From: Candidatus Omnitrophica bacterium UBA6233
Lineage (GTDB): Bacteria; Omnitrophota; Gorgyraeia; Gygaellales; Profunditerraquicolaceae
Direction of reading: 5' to 3'
Assembly (NCBI GenBank): GCA_002440965.1
Contig: DJWJ01000015.1
Span: 1 to 64,000, forward strand
Length of the DNA stretch: 64,000 bases
Positions 40,756 through 49,928 of this stretch are shown here, piece by piece; position 1 is the first letter of the stretch, and each line of letters opens with the position of its first letter. Below the pieces are notes generated by a model. It worked only from the letters and a program-made list of their open reading frames with translations. It made no database searches and had not been told where the DNA came from. The position numbers and the translations under genes are program-made.

Positions 40756-40816
40756 TAGTAGGTAGTATTTAGTATGTAGGTTCATTCTACCTGCTGCCTA
40801 CTATCTACTAACTACT
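40756..40816. repeat. TAGTAGG-type inverted repeat (hisS upstream)
   Basis: TAGTAGGTAGTATTTAGTAT... is answered by CTACCTGCTGCCTACTATCT ACTAACTACT-type sequence: an imperfect inverted repeat of short T-A-G words. Its design resembles the CTATAGTC family. Single copy in the window. Confidence 0.6.
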
Positions 40817-40824
40817 CTATTTCT

Positions 40825-41097
40825 CTATTTTACCTTTTGTTTCATCTCTAAGCCGGATTTAAAAACAACCACTTTTCTCGGCGGGACAGGGATGATCTGA
40901 TTAGTGCGTGGATTCCTACCTGTGCGGCTTTTTCTTTGTTTAATTTTAAAAACTCCGAAATTACGCAGTTCTATTTTTTCTCCCCTGATTAGCGCTTCAA
41001 TTATACAATCAAAGGTTTTTTGGACTACGAGTTTGACATCTATCTGTTTTAAACCGGTTTCATCAGCGACTTTTAAAATAATGTCTTTTTTGGTCAT
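40825..41097 (-). CDS. HU/IHF family DNA-binding protein
   Basis: 90 residues from ATG 41097 ('MTKKDIILKVADETGLK'), preceded by GGGAGG; a longer frame to 41157 is in the leader. The HU core is complete: 'GEKIELRNFGVFKIKQRKSR', 'GRNPRTNQIIPVPPRKVVVF'. The PRT(N) loop Pro that kinks DNA is present. Nucleoid structuring protein. Confidence 0.92.
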   Translation of the reverse strand: MTKKDIILKVADETGLKQIDVKLVVQKTFDCIIEALIRGEKIELRNFGVFKIKQRKSRTGRNPRTNQIIPVPPRKVVVFKSGLEMKQKVK

Positions 41098-41112
41098 TTT
41101 TTTATCCTCCCT

Positions 41113-41173
41113 GCCTATTTGAATAGGCGGCTTATTTGCTAAATATAATAACAGCAAAAAGTTACGATGTCAA
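41113..41173 (-). promoter_or_regulatory. Promoter and leader hairpin of the HU gene
   Basis: Minus strand: TTGACA (41173-41168), 17-base spacer, TATTAT (41150-41145). In the leader, GCCTATT-CA-AATAGGC (41113-41128) forms a 7-bp hairpin 10 bases before the RBS. Confidence 0.7.
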
Positions 41174-41215
41174 GGTTAAAGTTTTTTAAGACCGATTTTA
41201 ATGAAAACAGGGCAA

Positions 41216-44200
41216 TTATAGGGTAAGAGATAGGCGTTTTTCTCCTAAAAGTTCCTCGATATCTTTAATCAGTTTTTCGGAAGGCGACACATAAAATCCC
41301 TCGCCAACAACCAGTTGAACCCTGGATTTTGCCGGCGTATCTAGATTAAGATATATGGGGATGTTGCCTCTTGAAGCGGCAAGCAATCCTTTTAGCGTAT
41401 CGAAAACATTTTCCTTTAGCCCCGAGAGATTAATGCTCATCGCGGTAATGAGTTTATATATTTCATCGAATGGGAAAAGGTCATCAACGATGATTTTAGG
41501 CGTGTCTTCCTTTAAATTCAATATACCTTTTACCATGACTACGCTATTTGGTTGGATGTAGCGCGAAACTTTTTGAAACGCCCGCGGGAAAACCAGCAAT
41601 TCTACCGAACCATCCAGATCCTCTAATTTCAATATGGCCATTTTTTCCTGTTTGGCCCGGGTCATTGTGTGTTTAACTTTAGAAATTAACCCGACGACTT
41701 TTATTTCATCTTCGTTTTTATGCTGATGTAAATCATTAATTGAAGACGAAATAAATCGTTTTAATTGCCGGGCATAGCGGGCCAAAGGATGTCCGCTTAC
41801 ATAAAATCCAAGCATATCCTTTTCAAAAGCCAATAGTTGTGATTCCGGCCATTCATGAATTTGGGGCATTTCATTGGTAATTTTTTTAAAGCCATTCGAG
41901 GTTAGGCCTTGGTCAAAGAATGAAAGCTGCCCCTTGGCTTTTTCTTTTTGGCTGCGCGAGGCTGCTTCCAGTATTGAATCCAAAGAAGCAAACATTTTGG
42001 CGCGGGCCATTTTAAAGGAATCCAAGGCTCCGCATTTTATCAGGCTTTCTAAAACCTTGCGGTTAGCTAAGCGCAGGTCAATTTTTTGGCATAAGTCTTC
42101 CAATGAAGCAAATCTTCCGGATTTCCTGGCTTCGACGATAGATTCAACCGCGCCAACCCCCACATTTTTAATCGCCAGCATTCCAAATCTTATTGATTCT
42201 CTGTCTACTACTTTAAATAAAGCGTCGCTTTCATTTATATCCGGAGGTAAAACCGCCATACCCATACGTTCTGCCTCAGCCACATATTCGACTATTTTAT
42301 CCGTGTTATCGCGTTCTGATGTAAGCAGCGCGGTCATAAACTCAACCGGATAATTGGCTTTTAAGTAAGCAGTGCGGTAAGAAATCAAGGCGTAGGCGGT
42401 AGAATGCGATTTATTGAATCCATAACCGGAAAAATATTCTATCAGGTCGAAAATCTTTGTTGCGGTTGATTCTTTTATTCCGTTTTTAACACAGCCGTGG
42501 ATAAAATTGCTCCTCTGTTTTTCCATAACTTCAGGGATCTTTTTACCCATAGCTTTACGCAAGATATCGGCTTGGGCAAGGCTGAATCCCCCTAATAAAG
42601 AAGCAATTTGCATAATCTGTTCCTGATAAACCATAATGCCGTAAGTTTCTTTGAGCACAGGTTGGAGTTTAGGATGTTCGTATTTAATCGGGATAAGGTT
42701 ATGCTTACGTTTCATAAAATCATTAAGCATCCCTGAACCGATCGGCCCTGGGCGGTATAATGCGAGCAAGGCGATCAAGTCTTCAAAACGTTCAGGTTCC
42801 AGTTTTTTCAACAAATCGCGCATTCCTGAACTTTCAACTTGAAAAACCCCCATGGTATGAGCTGAAGCCAGGAGTTTATAGGTATTTTTGTCGTCCAGGG
42901 GAAGTTTTTGGATCTGCAGGCCTATATTCCGTGTTTCTTTGATTATTTTTACAGCTTGATCAATTACGGTCAGGGTTCTTAAACCCAGGAAATCCACCTT
43001 AAGCAGTCCGATTTTTTCCAGGATGCCCATACTGAATCCGGTGGTTATTTGGTCGTCAGTGGTCTTAAATAGCGGGCTGTAATTATCCAGAGGTTTATCC
43101 GCGATTACAACTCCGGCAGCGTGCACTGAAGCGTGGCGGTTTAAACCTTCCAGGACTAACCCTGTGGTAATAAGTTTGGTGACTTCCGGATCGTTTTTAT
43201 AAAGATTGTTTAACTCAGGTTCGCTCTCCAGTGCTTTTTTAAGAGTCATATCAAGTTCAGGCGGGATCAATTTAGCGATTCTATCAACATCAGCGTAGCT
43301 CATTCCCATAACCCGGCCAACATCGCGCACAACGCCGCGCGCCTGCATTGTTCCGAAAGTAATGATCTGGGCAACGTTCTCCTGCCCGTATTTTTGGGTA
43401 ACATATTCAATGACTTCCTGCCTTCTTTCGTAGCAGAAGTCAATATCAATATCCGGTAAACCCATTCTTTCCGGGTTTAAAAATCTTTCAAAGAGGAGCC
43501 CGTATTTTAAGGGATCTAAATCAGTAATTCCGAGGAGATAGCTCACTAAGCTTCCAGCTGCCGAGCCTCTTCCCGGTCCAACCGGTATGCCTTTACTCTT
43601 GGCGTAATGGATAAAATCCCAGACAATCAGAAAGTAACTGACAAAACCCATATTCTGAATAATTTTAAGTTCATATTCAAGCCGATCGTTGATTTCTTTG
43701 CTCACATTTTCATATTTTTCTTTGAGCCCTTTTTCGCAAAGTTCCTTAAGATATTCTTCTTTTGTTTTTCCTACAGGAGCTTCATATTTAGGCAAGTGAA
43801 CTTTTTTGAAGTCCAGTTCCAAATTGCAGCGGGAAGCTATTTCGCAGGTATTGGAGATAGCTTCAGGTGTTTCTTTGAAAAGTGTTTTCATCTCTTGCGG
43901 TGATTTGAAATAAAACTCATCAGTTTGAAAACGCATCCGGTTAGGGTCATCTAAAGTAGTTTGAGTCTGGATGCATAGAAGCGCTTCGTGGGATGCCGCT
44001 CTATCGCGGGTCAGGTAATGCACGTCGTTTGTAGCGACTAAAGGCAAGTTCAATTCTTTGGAAATTTTAATCAATCCTTCATTGACGATTTTTTGATCAG
44101 GGATGGAATTCTCCTGGATTTCCAGGTAAAAATTATCTTTTTCAAAAATATTCCTGTAGGTATCAGCTAATTTTAACGCGTCATTAACACGTTTTTGCTG

Positions 44201-44650
44201 GATCAGTGAGGGGATCTCTCCTTTTAAACAAGCAGAGAGGCCGATCAAGCCTTTAGAGTATTGGCTAAGGATTTCTTTATCGATTCTTGGACGGTAATAA
44301 AAACCTTCCAGGTAAGCCGAGGAAACCAGTTTCATTAAGTTGCGGTAACCGGTTTCATCGCGGGCTAAAAGTATTAAATGGTAGGCCGCGTCTTCAATGC
44401 CGCGGGATTCTTTATCAAGCCGGCTCTTTGGCGCGATATAAGCTTCGCAACCGATAATCGGTTTTATGCCGTGCTTTAAGGCTTCCAGGTAAAAATCAAT
44501 CGCTCCGAACATATTACCATGATCGGTAATAGCCAGAGAATCCATATTGTATTGTTTAGCCAGGGTCAGTAATTCGGGTATGCGGCAGGCGCCGTCAAGA
44601 AGGCTGAATTGCGTGTGTAAATGTAGGTGGACGAAATCGGAACGAGGCAT
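41216..44650 (-). CDS. dnaE: DNA polymerase III alpha subunit
   Basis: 1144 residues from ATG 44650 ('MPRSDFVHLHLHTQFSLLDG'); the frame extends into a repeat upstream. Domains in order: PHP (1-270), catalytic core with 'GLPDIDIDFCYERRQEVIEY' carrying the catalytic Asp residues, 'GPGRGSAAGSLVSYLLGI', fingers ('GFNKSHSTAYALISYRTAYL'), helix-hairpin-helix and a C-terminal OB-fold. The replicative polymerase of the DnaE1 type by length and order. Confidence 0.96.
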   Translation of the reverse strand: MPRSDFVHLHLHTQFSLLDGACRIPELLTLAKQYNMDSLAITDHGNMFGAIDFYLEALKHGIKPIIGCEAYIAPKSRLDKESRGIEDAAYHLILLARDETGYRNLMKLVSSAYLEGFYYRPRIDKEILSQYSKGLIGLSACLKGEIPSLIQQKRVNDALKLADTYRNIFEKDNFYLEIQENSIPDQKIVNEGLIKISKELNLPLVATNDVHYLTRDRAASHEALLCIQTQTTLDDPNRMRFQTDEFYFKSPQEMKTLFKETPEAISNTCEIASRCNLELDFKKVHLPKYEAPVGKTKEEYLKELCEKGLKEKYENVSKEINDRLEYELKIIQNMGFVSYFLIVWDFIHYAKSKGIPVGPGRGSAAGSLVSYLLGITDLDPLKYGLLFERFLNPERMGLPDIDIDFCYERRQEVIEYVTQKYGQENVAQIITFGTMQARGVVRDVGRVMGMSYADVDRIAKLIPPELDMTLKKALESEPELNNLYKNDPEVTKLITTGLVLEGLNRHASVHAAGVVIADKPLDNYSPLFKTTDDQITTGFSMGILEKIGLLKVDFLGLRTLTVIDQAVKIIKETRNIGLQIQKLPLDDKNTYKLLASAHTMGVFQVESSGMRDLLKKLEPERFEDLIALLALYRPGPIGSGMLNDFMKRKHNLIPIKYEHPKLQPVLKETYGIMVYQEQIMQIASLLGGFSLAQADILRKAMGKKIPEVMEKQRSNFIHGCVKNGIKESTATKIFDLIEYFSGYGFNKSHSTAYALISYRTAYLKANYPVEFMTALLTSERDNTDKIVEYVAEAERMGMAVLPPDINESDALFKVVDRESIRFGMLAIKNVGVGAVESIVEARKSGRFASLEDLCQKIDLRLANRKVLESLIKCGALDSFKMARAKMFASLDSILEAASRSQKEKAKGQLSFFDQGLTSNGFKKITNEMPQIHEWPESQLLAFEKDMLGFYVSGHPLARYARQLKRFISSSINDLHQHKNEDEIKVVGLISKVKHTMTRAKQEKMAILKLEDLDGSVELLVFPRAFQKVSRYIQPNSVVMVKGILNLKEDTPKIIVDDLFPFDEIYKLITAMSINLSGLKENVFDTLKGLLAASRGNIPIYLNLDTPAKSRVQLVVGEGFYVSPSEKLIKDIEELLGEKRLSLTL

Positions 44651-44782
44651 ATTCAAAATCCAAATTCCAAAGCACAAAATTCAAAATAAATTCAAATATT
44701 AAATGACAAAACTCCAATTTTGGTATTCATTATTAGAATTTTGAATTTATCTTGAGTTTGGATTTTGTCATTTGGTATTTAT
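44651..44782. repeat. CAAATGACAAA-type long inverted repeat, copy 2 (dnaE-guaA)
   Basis: Left CAAAATCCAAATTCCAAAGC and AAATGACAAAACTCC, right ATTTATCTTGAGTTTGGATT and TTGTCATTTGG. It begins at the dnaE start codon. Confidence 0.8.
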
Positions 44783-44801
44783 GTCTGATTTTCAAAATAC
44801 T

Positions 44802-46343
44802 TTACTCCCACTCTATGGTAGCTGGTGGTTTAGAGCTTATATCGTATACAACCCTGTTTACGCCTTTTACTTCGTTGATTATGCGATTGGAAATTTTTCC
44901 CATTATTTCGTAAGGGAGTTTGACCCAGTCAGCAGTCATTCCGTCAAAGCTGGAAACGCAGCGTAACGCCACGACATTTTCGTAGGTGCGTTCGTCACCC
45001 ATGATCCCCACGCTCTTTATAGGAAGCAATATGGCAAAAGATTGCCAGATTTGTTCGTATAATCCGGCTCCTCGGATTTCATCCACTACTCTCTTATCTA
45101 CTTCGCGTAAAATTTCCAGTCTTTCTTCGGTAACTTCGCCGATGATCCTGATGGCTAAACCGGGGCCGGGAAAAGGTTGGCGCTGGAGTATCGCATCCGG
45201 TAAACCCAGTTCCTTGCCTATGGCGCGGACCTCATCTTTAAATATTTCGCGTAGAGGTTCGATTAATTTGAGTTTCATATGGGCAGGTAAACCTCCGACA
45301 TTATGATGGCTCTTAATCCTACGGCTGGGAGCTCCGGTCGGTGAAAATGATTCGATCACGTCCGGGTATAATGTTCCTTGCGCCAGGAATTTTACTCCTT
45401 TCACCTTATCAGCTTCTTCTTCAAAAGTTTTAACGAATTCATCACCGATTATTTTTCTTTTTTCTTCCGGGTCGGTAATTCCTTTTAATCTCGCCAGAAA
45501 TCTTTTGCTCCTGTCAACATAATCCAAATTCAGATGATATACGTCGCGGAAAACTTTTTTCACTTGCTCGGGTTCATCTTTTCTAAGCAGGCCATTATTA
45601 ATAAAGATACAACGGGAGTTTTTTCCGATTGCTCTGTGTAATAATAAAGCTGCCACTGACGAATCTACGCCTCCGCTTAATCCTAAGACAACTTTATCTT
45701 TTCCGACTGTTTTCTTTATATTTTCAATCGATTCTTTGATAAAGGACTGCATTGTCCAGCGGCTTAAGCACCCGCATATCTTAAAAAGAAAATTGCTTAA
45801 AATCTGGTTTCCTTTTTCAGTATGGGTTACTTCAGGGTGGAATTGGACCGCGAAAATCTTCCTTTTGGAATTAGAGATTGCGGCAATGGGCGTATTCATT
45901 GTGTGAGCGCTGATGTGGAATCCCGCGGGAATCTTGGTTGCAAAATCACCGTGGCTGGCCCAACAAGTGAAGTTTCCCGGAATATGGCTGAATAAATCCC
46001 GGTTATCATCGATAAATAATTCAACTTTACCGTATTCGCGGTCTTTGGTATGTTTGACTTTGCCGCCGAGCATTTCCGAAATAATCTGCATTCCGTAGCA
46101 AATTCCTAAAATCGGCACACCCAGTTTAAAGATTTCTTTATCCGGAACAGGGCTTTTTTTATCTATAACCGAAGCTGGGCCGCCGGACAAGATTAAACCT
46201 TTGGGAGCCATTGCGGCTATTTCTTTTGCCGGAGTATTGTAAGGAATTATCCGGGAAAAAACTTTATTTTCTCTGACTCTGCGGGCGATTAATTGGGTGT
46301 ATTGCGAGCCGAAATCTAAAATCAGTATAGTTTGTCTTGTCAT
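44802..46343 (-). CDS. guaA: GMP synthase (glutamine-hydrolysing)
   Basis: 513 residues: class I amidotransferase with Cys in 'GVPILGICYGMQ' and 'VQFHPEVTHTEKG', PP-loop ATPase 'VVLGLSGGVDSSVAALLLHR', and the GMPS C-terminal dimerisation domain ending 'PPATIEWE'. Converts XMP to GMP. Overlaps guaB3 by 4 bases, so they are coupled. Confidence 0.97.
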   Translation of the reverse strand: MTRQTILILDFGSQYTQLIARRVRENKVFSRIIPYNTPAKEIAAMAPKGLILSGGPASVIDKKSPVPDKEIFKLGVPILGICYGMQIISEMLGGKVKHTKDREYGKVELFIDDNRDLFSHIPGNFTCWASHGDFATKIPAGFHISAHTMNTPIAAISNSKRKIFAVQFHPEVTHTEKGNQILSNFLFKICGCLSRWTMQSFIKESIENIKKTVGKDKVVLGLSGGVDSSVAALLLHRAIGKNSRCIFINNGLLRKDEPEQVKKVFRDVYHLNLDYVDRSKRFLARLKGITDPEEKRKIIGDEFVKTFEEEADKVKGVKFLAQGTLYPDVIESFSPTGAPSRRIKSHHNVGGLPAHMKLKLIEPLREIFKDEVRAIGKELGLPDAILQRQPFPGPGLAIRIIGEVTEERLEILREVDKRVVDEIRGAGLYEQIWQSFAILLPIKSVGIMGDERTYENVVALRCVSSFDGMTADWVKLPYEIMGKISNRIINEVKGVNRVVYDISSKPPATIEWE

Positions 46344-47500
46344 TTGCCCATACCTACCCTCTGTCCAACCTGGAATATTTTTCCTTCGGTTTGTATTGAA
46401 GGCGCGATTATAATTTCTACATCGTGCATCTCTTTTAAGTTTGCAGCGCCTAATGAACCCATGGAAGTTTTAAGCGCTCCCATTAAATTCTGCGAACCGT
46501 CATCAACACGCGCCGGGCCGAATAAAATTTCTTTTAATGAACCGGTTGTGCCCACCTGGATGCGGGTTCCGCGGGGTAAGTTTACATGCGAAGTAGCCAT
46601 GCCCCAATGATAGCCGCCGCCCGGAGCTTCTTGAGCCCTGGCAAAACTCGAACCTATCATTACCGCGTCCGCTCCGCAGGCAAAAGCCTTGCAGATATCT
46701 CCGCCGCGGCTCATTCCGCCGTCAGTAATTATTGGAATATATTTTCCGGTTCTCTTGTAATAAAAATCGCGCGCTCCTGCTGCGTCTACTGTTGCGGTTA
46801 CTTGAGGTACTCCTATGCCTAAAACACCCCTGGTTGTGCAGGCGGCTCCGGGGCCGACGCCGATAAGTAATCCGGCAGATCCCGTTTCCATAAGCTCGAT
46901 TGTAGTTTCATAAGTTACGCAATTACCGAGTATAACCGGTATTTTTGTGGATTTGCAGAATTTATAGAGGTCTAAAGTTTTATATTCTTTGGCGATGTGC
47001 CTGGTGGTTGTAACAGTTGATTGGACCACAAAAATATCCGCGCCGGCTGCAATCGCAAGTTTCGAGAATCTCTCGGCATTTGCCGGAATACAGCTTACTA
47101 CGGCTATAGCTCTTTTTTTCTTTATTTCCGAAACTCTTTTGGAGATTAATTTTTCATTAATAGGGTTGGTGTATAATGATTGGATTAACTGGGTTGCCTT
47201 TTGAGGAGTTGCTTGGGCAATTTCTGCCAAGACTTTTTCAGGATTTTCGTAACGTGTTTGGACACCATCGAGGTTTAAAACCGCGATTCCGCCTAGATTC
47301 GACATCTCTATGGCAAAATTTACATCTACAACACCATCCATACCTGCAGCCAGGATTGGAACCTTGAATTTTCTATTACCTATTTCAAGAGAGATATCGA
47401 CTTCATTGGGATTAACTGTTTGCGCACCGGGCACTAGCGCTATTTCATCAAAACCATAACATCTACGGGCGCGCCTTCCTATGCCTATCCACTCTGCCAT
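46340..47500 (-). CDS. guaB3: GuaB3-type IMP dehydrogenase family protein
   Basis: 386 residues with a complete IMPDH barrel but without the CBS domain pair: 'RRCYGFDEIALVPGAQTVNP', 'PILAAGMDGVVDVNFAIEMS', catalytic Cys loop 'GVGPGAACTTRGVLGIG' and 'DGGMSRGGDICKAFACGADA'. This is the GuaB3 form known from actinobacteria and cyanobacteria; work on a cyanobacterial GuaB3 pointed to GMP reductase activity, so the reaction should not be assumed. Coupling to guaA argues for IMP dehydrogenase here. Confidence 0.85.
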   Translation of the reverse strand: MAEWIGIGRRARRCYGFDEIALVPGAQTVNPNEVDISLEIGNRKFKVPILAAGMDGVVDVNFAIEMSNLGGIAVLNLDGVQTRYENPEKVLAEIAQATPQKATQLIQSLYTNPINEKLISKRVSEIKKKRAIAVVSCIPANAERFSKLAIAAGADIFVVQSTVTTTRHIAKEYKTLDLYKFCKSTKIPVILGNCVTYETTIELMETGSAGLLIGVGPGAACTTRGVLGIGVPQVTATVDAAGARDFYYKRTGKYIPIITDGGMSRGGDICKAFACGADAVMIGSSFARAQEAPGGGYHWGMATSHVNLPRGTRIQVGTTGSLKEILFGPARVDDGSQNLMGALKTSMGSLGAANLKEMHDVEIIIAPSIQTEGKIFQVGQRVGMGK

Positions 47501-47644
47501 TTTAGATTTCTCCTCAATTTCCTCCTCGTCTTGGTGTTGGAAATTAACCCTAGTAGAACGAGAAATTGTTGAAACTTGTTATTTATCAGTAAGTTACGAT
47601 ATTTTAACTCATTTTTGGTGAGTTTTTTACGAAAGGATAGAAAA

Positions 47645-47673
47645 TTTTACACCTCTAAGCTCAATTTGTCAAG
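47645..47673 (-). promoter_or_regulatory. Promoter of the guaB3-guaA operon
   Basis: Minus strand: TTGACA (47673-47668), 17-base spacer, TAAAAT (47650-47645), followed by a leader of about 140 bases. Near consensus for sigma-70. Confidence 0.75.
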
Positions 47674-47684
47674 AGAAAATTAAA

Positions 47685-47729
47685 GGGACGGTTCTAGGCT
47701 AAATAGCTCTTAGAATAGAACCGTCCCTG
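47685..47729. repeat. AGGGACGGTTCT palindrome, short (45-bp) type, copy 4
   Basis: AGGGACGGTTCTA (from 47685) pairs with TAGAACCGTCCCT (ending 47729). It is 45 bp like copy 1 and shares the inner 'GCTAAAT' word. It lies between the groEL end and the guaB3 promoter. Confidence 0.9.
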
Positions 47730-47750
47730 TGTTTACTCTTTATTTTAGGC

Positions 47751-49406
47751 TTAATATCCGCCCATGCCACCCATACCGCCCATGCCACCCATACCGCCTG
47801 CTGGCATGCCTGGCATCTTTTCTTCCTTTTCCGGCTTATCAGCAATTAAAGCTTCCGTAGTTAGAAGAAGCGAAGCTATGCTGGCTGCGTTTTGTAAGGC
47901 CGAACGGGTAACTTTCTTGGGATCGATTACGCCTGCCTCAATCATATCAACGTAATCATCCTGAGAAACATCATAGCCTATGTTAATTTTTTCTTGTTTT
48001 ACTCTTTGAACGACTACTGAACCTTCCAAACCGGCATTTTGAGTAATCTGCCTGATTGGCTCTTCCAGGGCGCGTTTTACAATTTCCACCCCGATTTTCT
48101 CATCGCCTTCCAGCTTTAGTTTCTCTAAAACAGGAATACAGCGGATTAAAGCAACTCCGCCGCCGGGAATAATTCCTTCTTCTACTGCGGCGCGGGTTGC
48201 GTGAAGAGCATCTTCAACGCGGGCTTTCTTCTCTTTCATTTCGCTTTCAGTTGCAGCGCCTACATTGATAACTGCGACTCCACCTGCTAGCTTGGCTAAC
48301 CTTTCCTGAAGTTTTTCTTTATCATAATCAGAATCAGTTTCGTCAATTTGTTTTTTAATCTGGGCGATACGGGCAGTTACTGCTGCTTGCTTGCCTGCGC
48401 CTTCGACTATAGTTGTATTTTCTTTGTCAATTTTTACTTTTTTGGCTTTTCCTAAATCGTCCAAGTCAACATTTTCCAGTTTTATGCCTAAATCTTCGGT
48501 TATAGCTTTACCACCGGTAAGAATCGCGATATCTTCAAGCATGGCTTTACGCCTGTCACCATAACCGGGAGCTTTGACCGCGCAAGAAACAAAGGTTCTC
48601 TTTAAGTTATTCACAACCAATGTCGCCAATGCTTCGCCTTCAACCTCTTCCGCTAAAATCAAAAGCGGCTTTCCGCTGCGGGCGATTTTTTCCAACAAAG
48701 GAAGGAGATCTTTTAAAGTAGATATTTTCTTCTCGAAAATCAGGATATAAGTATCTTCTAAAATACACTCCATTCTTTCGGCATCGGTAACAAAATAAGG
48801 AGATAAGTATCCTTGATCAAACTGCATACCTTCGACTAACTCTAGGGTAGTGGCAGTGGTTTTTGCTTCTTCAACGGTGATAACACCATCTTTACCGACT
48901 TTTTCCATAGCTTCGGCTATCTGATCGCCAATGGCTGTGTCTCCGTTAGCGGCAATTGAAGCAACCTGAGCAACTTCTTTTTTTTCTCTGGCGTTGATAG
49001 GTTTAGCTAATTTACTTAACTCTTCTACGATTTTTTCTACGGCTTTTTCGATTCCACGTTTTAAAGCCATAGGATTTGCGCCGGCTGTAACATTCTTTAA
49101 GCCTTCGCGGTAGATTGATTCAGCTAAAACTGTGGCTGTGGTGGTTCCGTCTCCGGCAATATCCGAAGTTTTTTCAGCGACTTCTTTAACCATTTGAGCT
49201 CCCATATTCTCATAGGGATCTTCGAGGTCGATTTCCTTGGCTACGGTTACACCATCTTTGGTGATGGTCGGCGAACCAAATTTTTTGTCGATGACTACAT
49301 TGCGTCCTTTTGGGCCCAAGGTAACTTTAACTGCGCGGGCTAATTGCTCCACGCCGCTTAAAAGCTTTCTGCGGGCTTCATCCTGGTAGAGTAACTGTTT
49401 GCTCAT
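47751..49406 (-). CDS. groEL: Chaperonin GroEL
   Basis: 551 residues; 'VKVTLGPKGRNVVIDKKFGS', 'DGTTTATVLAESIYREGLKN', 'AAVEEGIIPGGGVALIR' and the C-terminal Gly-Gly-Met repeat tail are standard. Sixty-kDa ring chaperonin. It is separated from groES by a long inverted repeat, but lies in the same operon. Confidence 0.97.
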   Translation of the reverse strand: MSKQLLYQDEARRKLLSGVEQLARAVKVTLGPKGRNVVIDKKFGSPTITKDGVTVAKEIDLEDPYENMGAQMVKEVAEKTSDIAGDGTTTATVLAESIYREGLKNVTAGANPMALKRGIEKAVEKIVEELSKLAKPINAREKKEVAQVASIAANGDTAIGDQIAEAMEKVGKDGVITVEEAKTTATTLELVEGMQFDQGYLSPYFVTDAERMECILEDTYILIFEKKISTLKDLLPLLEKIARSGKPLLILAEEVEGEALATLVVNNLKRTFVSCAVKAPGYGDRRKAMLEDIAILTGGKAITEDLGIKLENVDLDDLGKAKKVKIDKENTTIVEGAGKQAAVTARIAQIKKQIDETDSDYDKEKLQERLAKLAGGVAVINVGAATESEMKEKKARVEDALHATRAAVEEGIIPGGGVALIRCIPVLEKLKLEGDEKIGVEIVKRALEEPIRQITQNAGLEGSVVVQRVKQEKINIGYDVSQDDYVDMIEAGVIDPKKVTRSALQNAASIASLLLTTEALIADKPEKEEKMPGMPAGGMGGMGGMGGMGGY

Positions 49407-49424
49407 AAAATCCTCCCTTTTTTG

Positions 49425-49552
49425 AAATCCAAATGTCCAAGCTCAAAATCCAAAATAAATTTAAATGACAAATACCCAATGACAAAACTTGTGTTTTGAT
49501 ATTTGAGTTTTAGATTTATTTTGAGCTTTGAATTTTATCATTTGTCATTACA
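49425..49552. repeat. CAAATGACAAA-type long inverted repeat, copy 3 (groEL-groES)
   Basis: Left CAAAATCCAAAATAAATTT and AAATGACAAATACCC, right TAGATTTATTTTGAGCTTTG and TTATCATTTGTCATTAC. It separates the two cistrons of the chaperonin operon. Confidence 0.85.
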
Positions 49553-49556
49553 TTGC

Positions 49557-49847
49557 TTACTTGATAATAGCCAATATGTCTTCTTCGCGCATAATTAATA
49601 ACTCTTCGCCTTCTTTAGTGGTAATTTCATTACCGGAATATTTTCCGTACAAAACTTTATCTCCTACTTTAACTTCCGGAGCTTGCGTAGTTCCGTTATC
49701 CAGAACTTTGCCTTTTCCTATGGCAACCACTTTACCCTCTTGAGGCTTCTCTTTTGCTGTATCCGGCAGAACTATTCCACCTTTAGTCTTAGCTTCAGCC
49801 TCTAAAGCCTTAACTACGATGCGGTCCCCTAATGGTTTGATTTCCAT
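49557..49847 (-). CDS. groES: Co-chaperonin GroES
   Basis: 96 residues; 'IKPLGDRIVVKALEAEAKTK', the mobile loop 'GGIVLPDTAKEKPQEG' and 'DKVLYGKYSGNEITTKEGEE'. AGGAGG precedes the ATG. First gene of the CIRCE-controlled operon. Confidence 0.97.
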   Translation of the reverse strand: MEIKPLGDRIVVKALEAEAKTKGGIVLPDTAKEKPQEGKVVAIGKGKVLDNGTTQAPEVKVGDKVLYGKYSGNEITTKEGEELLIMREEDILAIIK

Positions 49848-49874
49848 AAGTTCCCTCCTTTGATTTGGTTAATT

Positions 49875-49928
49875 TTAGCACTTAATTCCCAAGAGTGCTA
49901 ATTATAAACAATTTTTTTTTTTTGTCAA
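49875..49928 (-). promoter_or_regulatory. groESL promoter with CIRCE operator
   Basis: Minus strand: TTGACA (49928-49923), 16-base A-rich spacer, TATAAT (49906-49901), then CIRCE: TTAGCACTC-N9-AAGTGCTAA (49901-49875), one mismatch from the perfect dyad. CIRCE is bound by the HrcA repressor; hrcA itself is not in the window. Confidence 0.92.

Noticed and set aside
49907..49928. A/T homopolymer before groES as a terminator of groES-distal transcripts
   Set aside because: The run is the spacer of a consensus TTGACA/TATAAT promoter and no stem precedes it.
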